54,829 bases of DNA from Alphaproteobacteria bacterium (lineage in GTDB: Bacteria > Pseudomonadota > Alphaproteobacteria > JAUXUR01), in the NCBI GenBank assembly GCA_030696155.1, contig JAUYSY010000041.1:1-54829 (forward strand), read 5' to 3'. A program made the position numbers and the translations under genes. The notes under the pieces were generated by a model. The model saw only the letters and a program-made list of their open reading frames with translations. It made no database searches and was not told the DNA's origin. Positions 1-9,967 of this stretch are shown here, piece by piece (positions within the stretch are counted from its first letter, which is position 1; each line of letters starts with the position of its first letter).

Positions 1-673
1 TATTAAATTTTAAAATAAAAACAAAAACATCAAAAATTAGTTCAAAATTTTTTCTTTTTTTTATCAAATCATTAATTGTATTTTTAATATATTGAATTTT
101 TTCTTTTGTAATCTTCTTTTTAGAACTTACAATACAATTAATATAATGTGCTGCTGCTTGAGAAATTTCATCTGAATAATTAAAAATTTTACCTAAAACA
201 TCTATTAAAGACATATCATTATCAATTTCAGATAAATAAACCTCTTTCATGTATTTTGCTAAAGATATTAAAATAGAACCATTTTTTGTAAGCGTTAAGT
301 TTTTATTATATAATTTCTTAAATGCATTTAGAAAAATTACTCTCTCATTTTCATTAAGTTCTTTTTTAATATAATCTCCCCATATATTTGTTATTTTTTC
401 TTGAAGAACAGACACCATTTTTGCCCATGTAAGTTTATTAGGATAATCAAAATTTTGTTCTTTCCTTACAGTTTCTTCCGTATATGTTTCTTTTATATTT
501 AATTTTTTCTTTTTTTTAGGATTTTTTTGTTTATTAACAACTTCATTTTTGTTTTCAAATTCATCATAAGTTCTTTTGCCTGTGTTTTTATTATCCTCCG
601 TATCATTAGCATGTAAAGACATTGCCGTAAAAAAAGATACAAAAACAAATAAATATGATAATACTTTCTTCAT
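1..673 (-). CDS. Secreted protein of unknown function (3' end beyond window)
   Basis: The minus-strand frame is open from an ATG at 671-673 to the window edge (224 codons, no stop), so the C-terminus is missing. Residues 1-22 form a typical Sec signal peptide (MKK, then a hydrophobic stretch, ending SLHA). A polar Asp/Asn/Lys-rich segment follows with two basic clusters about 20 residues apart (GKR near residue 33 and PKKKKK near residue 53), then a helical, Lys/Ile/Asn-rich region. The layout of signal peptide, N-rich linker and basic cluster also appears in the proteins at 34152-35114 and 36131-36892. I recognise no family. The basic clusters resemble a bipartite nuclear localisation signal, which is suggestive only. 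Codon use is very AT-rich. Confidence 0.75.
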   Translation of the reverse strand, partial: MKKVLSYLFVFVSFFTAMSLHANDTEDNKNTGKRTYDEFENKNEVVNKQKNPKKKKKLNIKETYTEETVRKEQNFDYPNKLTWAKMVSVLQEKITNIWGDYIKKELNENERVIFLNAFKKLYNKNLTLTKNGSILISLAKYMKEVYLSEIDNDMSLIDVLGKIFNYSDEISQAAAHYINCIVSSKKKITKEKIQYIKNTINDLIKKRKNFELIFDVFVFILKFN

Positions 674-963
674 AAAAATCTCCGATGTAATAAAATTTAA
701 AATATATAATATATAGAAATAATTTTACAATAAAATAACTATTAATACAACATAATTATTATTAATAGTTATTTAATAAATTCTTTTTATAAAATCAATG
801 AAGTTTAATTTAAAAATTATATAATTTTATTATGAAAAAAACAAAGTACAGCCCCACTCCACATTAACGAGTTTATAAAGAAGTCTCGTAAAGATTAAAA
901 ATAAACACCCTATTGCACTTTTAAGCTTTTAAAAAACTTTAAGTTCATTACACTATGATTGAC

Positions 964-991
964 AATCTAGATTAAGTGATAATGCATCACT
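964..991. promoter_or_regulatory. Palindromes upstream of tolB in a 382-bp divergent gap
   Basis: The gap 674-1055 separates the divergent secreted protein and tolB. It is AT-rich and holds two short perfect palindromes side by side: AATCTAGATT at 964-973, and AGTGAT/ATCACT arms around a 5-nt loop at 975-991. A TTGACA hexamer at 959-964 could be a -35 box, but no well-spaced -10 is obvious. The palindromes may be an operator for tolB. I see nothing else in the gap. Confidence 0.3.
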
Positions 992-1055
992 AAATCTATC
1001 TAGATATATCTAGCATCCTATTGAAACGACGTTCTTATTTTACCCTGGAGGTTTT

Positions 1056-2378
1056 ATGCGTTACTTTAAATACAATCTTGTTTTTTTACTCTTTATCAAT
1101 TTATTGATTATACAGCCAACTTGCGCCGAAGAATTCGAAGTGCACATCACGCGCGGCAAAATTGAAGCATTTCCAATCGCTATCCCTTCAATGTTTGGCG
1201 ATCAACATGCTCAAGAAATCACCGAAATTATTAAAGCTGATTTACATAGATCAGGCATTTTTCGTTTACTTGATCCACGTGCTTTCATTCAAACACCAGA
1301 ATCTCTTAAAACAGCTCCCCGTTTTTCAGATTGGCGTTTAATCAATGCCAAAGCTTTAGTAACTGGTCATGTGACCCCTGATGTTGGTGGTCAATACAGA
1401 ATTTCGTATCAATTGTTTGATGTCTATTTAGATCGTGAAACAGATCGCTTCGAAAAAGTCTTTACACTTGCTGAACTCAGAAAAGTTGCCCATACAATAT
1501 CAGATCGCATTTATGAACGTATCATCGGCATCTCTGGCTTTTTCAACACCCGTATTGCTTATGTTGCTGAATCTGGTCACCCTAAAAACCGTCAAAAACG
1601 ACTCGCACTTATGGATCAAGATGGTTTCAATCAAGAATTTTTAACTAAAGCTGAAACAGGCATGGTCGTTAGTCCTCGTTTTTGCCCAACGCGCCCTGAA
1701 ATCACTTACATGGCCTATCGTAACAATCAAGCACGTATTTATGTCATGGATTTAAAAACACGCCAAGAACGTCCACTCGGCTCCTTTGCCAACATGACTT
1801 TCGCCCCACGTTATTCATTAGATGGCAATAAACTCATTATGAGCTATGCCGAAAACAATGGAGACTCTGATATATACATTATGGATCTAAAAACACGTCA
1901 AAACAAAAGATTAACAGCAAATGCAGCCATTAACACCTCCCCTTCTTTATCGCCAGATGGATCAAAAGTTGTATTCAATTCTGACCGTGGTGGATCGCAA
2001 CAACTTTATGTCATGAATGCTGATGGCAGCGATCAAAAGCGAATTAGTTTTGACGGTGTTAAATACGCAACACCTGTTTGGTCCCCTTTAGGAGATTTAA
2101 TAGCATTTACAAAGGTTTTCAACGGTCAATACCACATTGGTGTCATGCGTCCAGACGGAAGTAACGAAAGAATTTTAACAAAAGGTGATTATATGGTTGA
2201 AGGGCCAGAATGGGCGCCTAATGGAAGATTACTGACCTATTATCGCCAAAGTCGTAGGGATAGACAAGGAAAAGCACAGGTTAACCTTTACACAATCCAC
2301 GTTTCGGGTGAACACGAACAGTGGCTCAGAACTACAACAGATGCATCTGATCCTTCCTGGTCACCCTTGATTAGATGA
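1056..2378 (+). CDS. tolB: Tol-Pal system periplasmic protein TolB
   Basis: TolB is the periplasmic beta-propeller partner of Pal and keeps the outer membrane attached during division. The 440-residue length is normal for the family. A signal peptide (about residues 1-24, ending PTCA) is followed by the TolB N-terminal alpha/beta domain and then repeated PD40-type propeller blades, visible as recurrent S-P-D-G and D-G-S motifs such as SPDGSKVVFNSDRGG and NADGSDQKRI. The ATG at 1056 has a strong GGAGG Shine-Dalgarno five bases upstream. pal follows after 121 bp. The usual upstream tolQ-tolR-tolA genes are not here; a divergent unknown gene occupies that place, so the tol cluster is split in this genome. 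Confidence 0.96.
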   Translation: MRYFKYNLVFLLFINLLIIQPTCAEEFEVHITRGKIEAFPIAIPSMFGDQHAQEITEIIKADLHRSGIFRLLDPRAFIQTPESLKTAPRFSDWRLINAKALVTGHVTPDVGGQYRISYQLFDVYLDRETDRFEKVFTLAELRKVAHTISDRIYERIIGISGFFNTRIAYVAESGHPKNRQKRLALMDQDGFNQEFLTKAETGMVVSPRFCPTRPEITYMAYRNNQARIYVMDLKTRQERPLGSFANMTFAPRYSLDGNKLIMSYAENNGDSDIYIMDLKTRQNKRLTANAAINTSPSLSPDGSKVVFNSDRGGSQQLYVMNADGSDQKRISFDGVKYATPVWSPLGDLIAFTKVFNGQYHIGVMRPDGSNERILTKGDYMVEGPEWAPNGRLLTYYRQSRRDRQGKAQVNLYTIHVSGEHEQWLRTTTDASDPSWSPLIR

Positions 2379-2420
2379 TCAAGACAGAGTATGATGCATT
2401 CATGAAAGATACTTACGTGT

Positions 2421-2450
2421 TTGAAAACGCTTTTTAATATGTGTTAGTAT
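2421..2450 (+). promoter_or_regulatory. Possible promoter for pal
   Basis: TTGAAA (2421-2426) and TAGTAT (2445-2450), separated by 18 bp, lie about 50 bp upstream of the pal start. The match to sigma70 consensus is partial. It would let pal be transcribed independently of tolB. Confidence 0.3.
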
Positions 2451-2499
2451 CTTAAGTATATTAATTTTGTTTGTAACAGTTTCTGATGGGGAGCTCCTC

Positions 2500-3006
2500 A
2501 TGCGCCTAAAACATTTATGTCTGCTTTCACTAGTAATAATGGTAGCAGCTTGTGCTGATAAAAAAGCACCCGTTCAACAAGCCAATGTTGATCAACCACA
2601 ATACGAACCTTATGTCGAAGATGGACATAATGTTCAACCAGGAAGTATTGAAGATTTCCGCGTTAACGTCGGCGATCGCGTATTTTTTGGATACAACCAT
2701 CAAGATTTAACACCTGCAGCACGCGAAACTTTAGAGCGTCAAGCTGGTTGGCTTAAGCAATATGCTGATGTCAAAGTTATTATTGAAGGTCACTGCGATG
2801 AACGCGGAACACGTGAGTACAACTTAGCCCTTGGCGAACGTCGTGCACATGCTTCCAAACACTACCTTATCAGCCTAGGCATTCCAGCGAGCAGAATCCA
2901 AACGTTGAGCTTTGGTAAAGATAAGCCAGAAAATCCAGCTTCAAACGAAGAAGCTTGGTCACAAAATCGTCGTGCCGTTACAATTATTACTGAAGGCGCT
3001 CATTGA
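2500..3006 (+). CDS. pal: Peptidoglycan-associated lipoprotein Pal
   Basis: Pal is an outer-membrane lipoprotein that binds peptidoglycan and TolB. The ATG at 2500 is chosen over an upstream in-frame TTG (2467) because it gives a clean lipoprotein signal (MRLKHLCLLSLVIMVAAC, lipobox VAAC) and has GGGGAG about 7 bases upstream. The mature part contains an OmpA-like domain with the classic peptidoglycan-binding motif (EGHCDERGTREYN, then LGERRA), and ends with NRRAVTI typical of Pal. The 168-residue length is normal. A strong terminator follows at once. The cpoB/ybgF gene that usually follows pal is absent. Confidence 0.96.
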   Translation: MRLKHLCLLSLVIMVAACADKKAPVQQANVDQPQYEPYVEDGHNVQPGSIEDFRVNVGDRVFFGYNHQDLTPAARETLERQAGWLKQYADVKVIIEGHCDERGTREYNLALGERRAHASKHYLISLGIPASRIQTLSFGKDKPENPASNEEAWSQNRRAVTIITEGAH

Positions 3007-3034
3007 GCTTCCTCTAGTACTCGTTGATTCAAAA

Positions 3035-3056
3035 GGGAGCTTAGGCTCCCTTTTTT
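3035..3056. terminator. Rho-independent terminator after pal, probably bidirectional
   Basis: Perfect 6-bp stem GGGAGC/GCTCCC with a TTAG loop, preceded by AAAA (3031-3034) and followed by TTTTTT. It serves pal on the plus strand and probably the convergent small gene ending at 3055 on the minus strand. Confidence 0.85.
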
Positions 3057-3354
3057 ATTTTGAGGTTAATTCACTATTGTCTAATGCTCCTGTGTTTTTC
3101 TTTATGTTTTTATTTTTATTTCTTTTCAAAGGTTCTCTCACGATTGGTTTATTCATAGGCTCATTTAATATTCTATTTTCATTAGGGATCTGCACATTCG
3201 GTTTTATACTTTCATGATGCGTAGCTTCCCTCTCTACCTTTCTACTTTCAAGTGTTGCATTCATCGCCAATTTGTCACCAACAGCATAAGTTTGTAATGG
3301 CGCAAGCATTATAACCGTGTATATTATAGAAAATATTAATCCGGTGGTTTTCAT
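3055..3354 (-). CDS. Small secreted protein of unknown function
   Basis: 99 residues. An N-terminal signal peptide (MKTTGLIFSIIYTVIMLAPL, ending TYA) is followed by about 75 hydrophilic residues rich in Asn, Lys, Glu and Pro, including repeats of the flavour NEP/MNKP/REPLK. A basic run, KRNKNKNIKKN, lies near the C-terminus. It is probably unstructured after export. It converges on pal and shares its terminator hairpin. A GAGGGATAA run lies just upstream of the ATG and can serve as ribosome site. No family recognised; the signal peptide is the main support for it being real. Confidence 0.6.
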   Translation of the reverse strand: MKTTGLIFSIIYTVIMLAPLQTYAVGDKLAMNATLESRKVEREATHHESIKPNVQIPNENRILNEPMNKPIVREPLKRNKNKNIKKNTGALDNSELTSK

Positions 3355-3647
3355 TTATCCCTCCATCAATTAATTATATTACCTAATGTAATTATAACAG
3401 ACTACACTTAAATAAAATGTAAAAAGTAAATAATTTTAATAAATTATTAATAATATTTTGATAGAATTGTAATAAAAAAATATATCTACGCAAACATATT
3501 TTAAAAAAAAATAATTTTTATTTTCTAAATGAATTTAAAAACTTCAACATCTTTAAAAAAAACCCTAGATATCCTTTCAGATACCCAGGGCAAGTTGTCG
3601 AGGAAAAAATATTACCCGAATAATTTTGAAAATATTTGGGTGAATTA

Positions 3648-3789
3648 CAGTTGTTTAACTATCCAAATTATGAGGCAAAGTCTAGAAAGGCTAAGAGCCG
3701 GAACGGAGTGTACTTCTTTGTACATGAGTACCCGAAACGCGAACCTGACGACGAATTTGTCCATAATCTGGATAGTTATAAATCAACTG
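3648..3789. repeat. Long-hairpin repeat, shared-core family (B type)
   Basis: Arms beginning CAGTTG...AACTATCC at 3648 and ending GGATAGTT...CAACTG at 3789 are complementary over roughly 25 bp. They enclose a core (GGAGTGTACTTCTTTGTACA) and the motif TGACGACGAATTTGTCCAT. The same core recurs at 7617, 8801, 13944 and 31932. The right arm overlaps the last codons and stop of nrdJ. The rest of 3361-3782 is AT-rich with no gene. Confidence 0.7.
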
Positions 3790-6700
3790 CAACCGCTTGT
3801 ATGACCACATGTCACACATTTAAGACACGTACCATTACGCACAAGCGTGAAATTACCGCAATCACCACAAGCATCACCTGCATAACCTTTTAAGCGGGCT
3901 TGACGACCTTGCTCATAAGCATCGTTTTGAACGACATGATGTGTTTCTTGGCTGACGCCTACTGTATACACTTTACCTTCAACATGTTCTGGCTCAACCA
4001 TAAAAGCTTGAGATCCACCTGACAAAACCGATAAACGATTACGCACAAAACCCTTACTTGCTGCAAGGTGAACAGCTTCCATGGTTGCAGCACTTGCCAT
4101 ATGGTGTGTCGTTCCTTCATGGCTACCACGACCAACGCTATCGGGTAATAAATCGGATGCTTCAGCATGTGCCAAATCATTGCGGCCTAAATACGAAATA
4201 GCGAGTTCTCTGAATATGTAATCAATAACAGAGGTTGCCATTTTGATCGTATCATTGCCCTGCACCATGCCTGATGGTTCGAAACGTACAAAAGTGAACG
4301 CATCAACGAATTCTTCTAAAGGCACGCCATATTGAAGACCCATTGAAATCGACATCGCAAAAGCATTCATCAAGCTTCTAAAAGCTGCGCCTTCTTTATG
4401 CATATCGATAAAGATTTCGCCTAAAGTGCCATCATCATATTCACCTGTGCGTAAATAGACTTTATGGCCACCAATCGTTGCTTTTTGCGTATAGCCTTTT
4501 CGACGTTGTGGCAGTTTGCGACGATCCATAACGCGTTCAATAATTCTTTCAGCCATTTGAATAATTTTAGCACTTTGAGGTTTTACCTCTTCCGCATCAA
4601 TATCATCATCTATATCGCCCACTAAAGAAGAACTTAAAGGTTGCGATAGTTTCGATCCATCACGATATAATGCATTACATTTCAAACCTTGTCGCCAGGA
4701 CAATAAATAGGCTTCTTTACATTCTTCAACACTTGCCGAATTCTGCATATTAATTGTTTTGGAAATAGAGCCCGAAATAAATGGTTGAGCAGCCGCCATC
4801 ATACGGATATGACTTTCAACAGACAAGAAACGTTTACCTATAGAACCACAAGGATTCGCACAATCAAAAACAGATAAATGCTTGTCTTTTAAATGAGGCG
4901 CGCCTTCAAGCGTCATCGTCCCACAACAAAAAATATTCGCTTCCTGAATCTCAATACGTGAAAATCCTAAATGCGCTAAAAGATCAAAACTTATATCTTG
5001 TAATTGGGTATCTGTTATATGAAGAATATTCTTACAGAAATCTTCGCCTAAGCTCCATTTATTAAACATAAACTTAATATCAAAAGCAGATTTCGCTGAT
5101 TCCTCAAGTGATTGAAGTATCGCATCTGTAAACCCTTTGGCCTTCAAACTGACATGATTAATATGAGGCGCATTTTTAAGCGTCCCATGCCCAACAGCAT
5201 ATGAAATCATTTCATCAATTTGATTTTCTTTATAGCCCAAATTTTTAAGGGCTTTTGGCACCAATTGATTAATGATCTTAAAGTACCCACCACCTGCTAA
5301 TTTTTTAAATTTAACAAGTGCGTAATCAGGCTCAATCCCCGTTGTATCGCAATCCATGACAAGACCAATCGTCCCCGTCGGTGCAATCACTGTTGCTTGC
5401 GCATTACGGAAACCATATTGCGTTCCACTTGCGACCACATCATCCCACACTTTTTGCGCTGCTTTTACAAGTGGTTTCGATGGACAAGAAGCCGCATCTA
5501 AAGGAACAGGCGCAATCGCCATTTGTTCATAGCCAGTCTTTTTACCATAGACAGCCTTCTGATGATTACGCATCACACGCATCATATGCGGTGCATTTTT
5601 GCTATATTCTTGAAACGCACCAATTTCTTTCGCAATTTCAGAAGAAGCTAAATAAGAAACACCTGTCATTAAGGCCGAGATAGCACCGCCTAACGCACGG
5701 CCTTCTGGGCTGTCATAAGAATGACCAGACACCATTAAAAAACCACCTAAATTGGCAAAACCAAGTCCTAATGTTCTGTATTTATAGGAAAGTTCAGCAA
5801 GCTCTGTACTTGGAAATTGTGCCATATAAACTGATATTTCAAGCACAAGCGTCCAAATACGTGTGGCATGTATAAAAGAATCAACGTCAAACGCTTCTTC
5901 TGGTTTAGCTTTATCATCATAAAAACGCATCAAATTTAAAGATGCTAGATTACAGGCTGTATTATCCAAGAACATATATTCAGAACATGGATTTGATGCA
6001 TTAATACGGCCACCCTCTGGGCATGTATGCCAATCATTAATGGTTGTATCGAATTGCAATCCTGGATCAGCACAGGACCATGCGGCATAGGCAATAGATT
6101 CCCATAAATCGCGTGCTTTTACCGTTTTAAAGACTTTACCATCTTTACGGCGTATCAAATTCCAATCTTCATCTTTCAAGACTTTTTCTAAAAATTCATT
6201 GGTCAAACGGACCGTATTGTTAGAATTTTGGCCAGAAACAGTACGATACGCTTCAGAATCCCAATCTGTATCATAGGATTTAAAATCGATATGCTTATAG
6301 CCTTGTTTCGCAAATTGGATAACGCGTTGAATATAGTTTTCTGAAATCAAAGACTTACGTGCTTCGCGGATAGCAGCACGTAAAGGTTTATTGATTTTAA
6401 GATCAAACGCATCTTCTTTATTGATATCTGACACATAATGATGGCACGCATCCATAATATCATTCAAATGCTTATGCGCTAATTTTGATCCTGCAACGAG
6501 CGCCAAAACTTTTTGCTCTTCAATCACTTTCCAATTAATAAAATCTTCAACATCAGGATGATCAATATTAACGATCACCATTTTAGCGGCACGTCTTGTC
6601 GTCCCACCCGATTTAATAGCACCTGCTGCACGGTCACCAATTTTCAAAAAGCTCATAAGGCCTGAAGAAACACCACCGCCTGATAATTTTTCACCAGCGC

Positions 6701-7418
6701 CACGAATATCCGAAAAATTCGATCCAGTCCCAGATCCATATTTAAATAAACGGGCTTCTTTCGTCCATAAATCCATAATCCCGCCATTATTTACGAGATC
6801 ATCTTTAACGCTTAAAATAAAACAAGCATGGGGCTGCGGACGGGCATAAGAGGAGCTTGAAAAAATGAGTTTTTCAGTTTCAGGATCAATATAAGAATGA
6901 CCTTGTGCAGGACCATCAATACCATAAGCCCAATGAAGGCCTGTATTAAACCATTGCGGTGAATTCGGCGCACACATTTGTTTCGCAAGCATATAGCAAA
7001 GTTCATCATAAAAAGCACGTGCATCATCTTCCGAGGTAAAATAATTACCCTTCCAACCCCAATATGTCCAAGCACCAGCCAAACGATGGAACACTTGTTT
7101 TGCGCTTGATTCAAACGTATAACGTTCTTTTTCAGGGCATTTAGAAAGTTTCGCCTCGTCAGCTACTTGACGCCAAAGCCAAGAAGGCACAGCGTTCTCT
7201 TCAACAGGTTTTAAAAATTTAGGGACACCTGCTTTTCTGAAATATTTTTGCGCTAATACGTCTGTTGCAACTTGCGACCATTCTTGCGGCACTTCAATGT
7301 TTTGAATCTGAAAAACAATAGACCCATCTGGATTTTTGATTTCGCTACTCGTCTCATGAAATTGGATATTATCGTAGGGCAAGGTGCCAGATTGTGTGAA
7401 ACGACGCGCGAATTTCAT
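3783..7418 (-). CDS. nrdJ: Adenosylcobalamin-dependent (class II) ribonucleoside-diphosphate reductase
   Basis: The enzyme reduces ribonucleotides to deoxyribonucleotides using a radical generated from coenzyme B12. At about 1211 residues it is the long alphaproteobacterial form. Visible signatures include RFTQSG near the N-terminus, [25 protein letters not shown], the active-site NPCSEY motif, the APTGTIG loop and a C-terminal cysteine cluster (CGDCGNF...[14 protein letters not shown]) that re-reduces the active site or binds metal. The ATG at 7416-7418 is preferred because family members start MK/R..RR(F/Y)T and GGAG lies 6 bases upstream; an in-frame ATG at 7430 and a longer extension are less likely. 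The stop lies inside the arm of the repeat at 3648-3789. Its cofactor links it to the riboswitch and BtuB-like receptor at 31.7-33.9 kb. Confidence 0.96.
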   Translation of the reverse strand: MKFARRFTQSGTLPYDNIQFHETSSEIKNPDGSIVFQIQNIEVPQEWSQVATDVLAQKYFRKAGVPKFLKPVEENAVPSWLWRQVADEAKLSKCPEKERYTFESSAKQVFHRLAGAWTYWGWKGNYFTSEDDARAFYDELCYMLAKQMCAPNSPQWFNTGLHWAYGIDGPAQGHSYIDPETEKLIFSSSSYARPQPHACFILSVKDDLVNNGGIMDLWTKEARLFKYGSGTGSNFSDIRGAGEKLSGGGVSSGLMSFLKIGDRAAGAIKSGGTTRRAAKMVIVNIDHPDVEDFINWKVIEEQKVLALVAGSKLAHKHLNDIMDACHHYVSDINKEDAFDLKINKPLRAAIREARKSLISENYIQRVIQFAKQGYKHIDFKSYDTDWDSEAYRTVSGQNSNNTVRLTNEFLEKVLKDEDWNLIRRKDGKVFKTVKARDLWESIAYAAWSCADPGLQFDTTINDWHTCPEGGRINASNPCSEYMFLDNTACNLASLNLMRFYDDKAKPEEAFDVDSFIHATRIWTLVLEISVYMAQFPSTELAELSYKYRTLGLGFANLGGFLMVSGHSYDSPEGRALGGAISALMTGVSYLASSEIAKEIGAFQEYSKNAPHMMRVMRNHQKAVYGKKTGYEQMAIAPVPLDAASCPSKPLVKAAQKVWDDVVASGTQYGFRNAQATVIAPTGTIGLVMDCDTTGIEPDYALVKFKKLAGGGYFKIINQLVPKALKNLGYKENQIDEMISYAVGHGTLKNAPHINHVSLKAKGFTDAILQSLEESAKSAFDIKFMFNKWSLGEDFCKNILHITDTQLQDISFDLLAHLGFSRIEIQEANIFCCGTMTLEGAPHLKDKHLSVFDCANPCGSIGKRFLSVESHIRMMAAAQPFISGSISKTINMQNSASVEECKEAYLLSWRQGLKCNALYRDGSKLSQPLSSSLVGDIDDDIDAEEVKPQSAKIIQMAERIIERVMDRRKLPQRRKGYTQKATIGGHKVYLRTGEYDDGTLGEIFIDMHKEGAAFRSLMNAFAMSISMGLQYGVPLEEFVDAFTFVRFEPSGMVQGNDTIKMATSVIDYIFRELAISYLGRNDLAHAEASDLLPDSVGRGSHEGTTHHMASAATMEAVHLAASKGFVRNRLSVLSGGSQAFMVEPEHVEGKVYTVGVSQETHHVVQNDAYEQGRQARLKGYAGDACGDCGNFTLVRNGTCLKCVTCGHTSGCS

Positions 7419-7616
7419 GAGATGCTCCATATTCTCTCTTATACTATATGTAGTATGTAATATGAAAAATACCCCCATTACAAGACTAGAAATAGTTTTT
7501 TTTATGTGTTAGGATTGGGTCACCAAAGATGATATATCTGTAAATTCAATGCGATGAATTGATATAGGACAGGTATATGGAATTTAATATTGATGATCTC
7601 GATAAAATTTTCACTA

Positions 7617-7716
7617 TAGTCAATAGACTTGAGAAGCAGACAAGGAACAACGAACGAAGTGTATCTTTATACATGAGTGAGGGGTGACGATGTATCCTTT
7701 CAATGTCTATCGACTA
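7617..7716. repeat. Long-hairpin repeat, shared-core family (F type, copy 1)
   Basis: Arms TAGTCAATAGACTTGAG and CAATGTCTATCGACTA are largely complementary. The core GAAGTGTATCTTTATACATGAG matches the family core. A near copy lies at 8801-8889. The rest of the gap 7479-7794 shows no gene. Confidence 0.7.
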
Positions 7717-7794
7717 CATGCGGTCAGCAAAATTTTAAGCTCTTTTACCAACCGCATACAATATAAATCATGCCTACATTGCTAATTAAACAAT

Positions 7795-8142
7795 CTATTT
7801 ACCTGCTATTGACCTATTTAATGCTGCAGAAAGTTGCATAAATTCTCCTCTATTTGCCGTACATTCTTTACCATCTCTTAAACGTACCAAAGAAGTATGC
7901 AACCCGAGATAATTTAATGTTTCTTTCATAGGAAATTTGTCCTGAGAACCAAATTTTTCATGTAAGCCAGCACCTATTTTATTATATGAAGCTAGATTTT
8001 CCTTATATTTGGGACAAGAATTTGTCAAGGGACTAAGATCTATTACATTTGCAGAACTTTTAAATTCTTCTGGAATCAAAGCATAGCTATGAACACTCAT
8101 AAGAACAAACCCTAAACTTAAAAAACTCATTACTTTTTTCAT
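7795..8142 (-). CDS. Small secreted protein of unknown function
   Basis: 115 residues with a clear signal peptide (MKKVMSFLSLGFVLMSVHSYA). The mature part contains two cysteines (NSCPKY and KECTAN) that could form a disulphide, consistent with a periplasmic or secreted location. It lies 39 bp downstream of the secreted gene at 8182-8631 on the same strand, so the two are probably cotranscribed. An AAGGAG-like site precedes the ATG. No known family recognised. Confidence 0.65.
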   Translation of the reverse strand: MKKVMSFLSLGFVLMSVHSYALIPEEFKSSANVIDLSPLTNSCPKYKENLASYNKIGAGLHEKFGSQDKFPMKETLNYLGLHTSLVRLRDGKECTANRGEFMQLSAALNRSIAGK

Positions 8143-8181
8143 TTTATTCTCCTTTGTTTGTTTTACACCCCATTTAATCTT

Positions 8182-8631
8182 TTATTTAATCTGGTTATAA
8201 GGTAATCCTTCAAAAGCATTTTTCTTAATAACCTTTAACTTGCCATCAACTTTTTTAACTGTTTCGTCTTTTGTAAAATCATATTTTTGATTTATCTTGC
8301 CCAACAATTTTTGTTTATATGTTTCAAGCTGACTTATACGTTTTTTTATATCGCCCACTAACTTTTCATATTCACCAGGAATACCTTCTGAAGCATCATC
8401 TTGGCCACGTGCCTTAAGATAATTATCCAATTTCATTTTATATTTATCTATTTTTTGTGTTACTTTTGAACGCATTTCCTCCTTTATTTTATTAACTTTG
8501 TCCACGTCAGGATTTACAGCTTCCACTTTTGGAACCACTACCTGGATTTTTACCTCTGGTTTCGCATCTTCGGCATAAGCAACCTGACCTAAAGATAAAG
8601 CGATGAAAGATGAAAAAAGAATGATACGCAT
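8182..8631 (-). CDS. Secreted coiled-coil protein of unknown function
   Basis: 149 residues from the ATG at 8629-8631, chosen over an upstream in-frame start because it begins a good signal peptide (MRIILFSSFIALSLGQVAYA) and has GAGGGA upstream. The mature region is highly charged and Lys/Glu-rich, predicted mainly alpha-helical with coiled-coil character (KVNKIKEEMRSKVTQKIDKY, later KRISQLETYKQKLLGKINQK). It has no cysteines. It is the first gene of a probable two-gene unit with the small secreted protein at 7795-8142. Function unknown. Confidence 0.65.
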   Translation of the reverse strand: MRIILFSSFIALSLGQVAYAEDAKPEVKIQVVVPKVEAVNPDVDKVNKIKEEMRSKVTQKIDKYKMKLDNYLKARGQDDASEGIPGEYEKLVGDIKKRISQLETYKQKLLGKINQKYDFTKDETVKKVDGKLKVIKKNAFEGLPYNQIK

Positions 8632-8800
8632 GATGTAATCCCTCACTAAAAGATCTAAAAAGATCATGTTTATAATTTAATTTTAAAGAAAAATTGTTAA
8701 AAAATCATTAAAATTATACTTCAACTTGTTTTTATGTCAGAAATTTTAATTACAATATTATCCTTTACCTGCTAAACAATTTTTCCGTGGCAATAAGCTA

Positions 8801-8889
8801 TAGTCGATAGACTTGAGAAGCAGACAAGGGTGTATCCTTATATACATGAGTGAGGCGTGACGATGTATCCTTCCAATATCTATCGACTA
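8801..8889. repeat. Long-hairpin repeat, shared-core family (F type, copy 2)
   Basis: TAGTCGATAGACTTGAG at 8801 pairs with the right arm ending ATCTATCGACTA at 8889. It is closely related to 7617-7716 but lacks about ten bases of the core. The remainder of 8668-9076 is AT-rich, with no convincing gene. Confidence 0.7.
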
Positions 8890-9076
8890 CATTTTTAAAC
8901 TTATCCCCAAAAACACTTAACAAGTCTGTGGATAAGGATGGGTATAGATAGGGATAAAAGCTTTTCATGGAATGGGCTTTAATAGAAAAAAAGAACTTGC
9001 TACATTTAAATAAAAATGATAAATACTTAAACCTAAACAAATTAAATACACAAAACATCATAGAAAGATAATATAA

Positions 9077-9460
9077 ATGAAGAAGTTAGCTTTTTTAATT
9101 AGCACCTTAACTTTATTAAATGGCAACGTAAATGCTTTTGGTGAAGATGATCTTGATTATCAAGAACAATTAAGACAAAGTGAAGCTGCAGAACTAGAAT
9201 GTTCACAAAATATCAACACAATGTTTGAATGTTTACAAACACTCATGGGAGCAGAACAAAATGCAGAAAATACATGGTTTAGTCAATATGCAAATACAAT
9301 CATAAAAACGAAAAATGAACGTCAAATGCAAATAATCGACTTTAGATGCGAGTTACAAAAAAAAGAAATGCGCAGACATCTCGAATGGGTAAAGTCATTA
9401 TCAGAACAAGAATATCTTGATTATCTAGCCAACCAAGAACCTTTGCCTCAGCTTGATTAA
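9077..9460 (+). CDS. Small secreted protein of unknown function
   Basis: 127 residues. The signal peptide is MKKLAFLISTLTLLNGNVNA, followed by an acidic, helical mature region (GEDDLDYQEQLRQSEAAELE) with three cysteines (ECSQN, ECLQT, RCELQ). An AGAAAG run precedes the ATG. The two closest cysteines could pair in an oxidising compartment. It is flanked on both sides by repeat elements and appears monocistronic. No family recognised. Confidence 0.65.
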   Translation: MKKLAFLISTLTLLNGNVNAFGEDDLDYQEQLRQSEAAELECSQNINTMFECLQTLMGAEQNAENTWFSQYANTIIKTKNERQMQIIDFRCELQKKEMRRHLEWVKSLSEQEYLDYLANQEPLPQLD

Positions 9461-9540
9461 TTGTTAGAAAGCAATATGTTGAAACGAATATAGAAAGCCC
9501 GTCCCTCACGAAAATACCTAAGTGCTTGCACGAGGTGTTT

Positions 9541-9608
9541 GTGGCAATCCATGCTTTTTATCGTCTGATTAAAGTGTGCATTGCCACGGGGCCCCTCGCA
9601 ATGACGAC
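9541..9608. repeat. Partial GC-rich palindrome (CAATGACG type)
   Basis: GTGGCAATCC at 9541 and ATTGCCACGGGGCCCCTCGC at about 9580 ending CAATGACG at 9607. It matches half of the elements at 17591-17686 and 28909-29022. Elements of this CATTGCGAG/CAATGACG type are widespread in alphaproteobacterial intergenic regions. Confidence 0.6.
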
Positions 9609-9667
9609 GGAGAGAAAATTGCCTTGAAACTTTGTTCTAACAAGTCCCAGAGAAACAAAATACTTAC

Positions 9668-9769
9668 ATTATGAGATGAAATCTAGAAAGATCGAGAACC
9701 GGTGCGAAATATACTACAGTACATCAGCACCTTTGCTTCGAACTGACGACAAATTGATCCATCTTTCGA
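9668..9769. repeat. Diverged member of the long-hairpin repeat family (B type)
   Basis: Shares GGTGC.AAATATACTACAGTACAT, then CGAACTGACGACAAATT.ATCC, with the B-type element at 3648-3789. The arms are poorly preserved. It is directly followed by a C-type copy. Confidence 0.5.
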
Positions 9770-9770
9770 A

Positions 9771-9900
9771 ACTCTACTAGTGTGGTCGATTGATGCGTCG
9801 TTTCGGCACTCAGATCCTCATGTATGAAGAATACAGAACGGTCTTCCGTGCCGAATATTCTATCACGCGCCTCAGATTAGCGAGTTTCAAAAGAAGTCTA
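9771..9900. repeat. Long-hairpin repeat, shared-core family (C type, copy 1)
   Basis: Begins ACTCTACTAG and shares CGATTGATGCGTCG.TTCGG with 25938-26052. It contains CTCATGTATGAAGAATACA, the exact reverse complement of the A-type core at 31932-32058, so it is an inverted member of the same family. Together with its neighbours it fills most of the gene-free gap 9461-9967. Confidence 0.65.
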
Positions 9901-9967
9901 TTGAGTCTCTTCCCACATGGGTGACGAATAACGCTTTGTAACTTAAAGCGAAAATATTATTACATTG

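Noticed and set aside
3529..3893. Two overlapping plus-strand frames between the small secreted gene and nrdJ
   Set aside because: They run through a hairpin repeat and into the antisense of nrdJ; no signal, domain or good ribosome site.
8798..9061. Minus-strand frame of 87 codons
   Set aside because: Most of it is an F-type repeat and its flank read through; composition is not protein-like.
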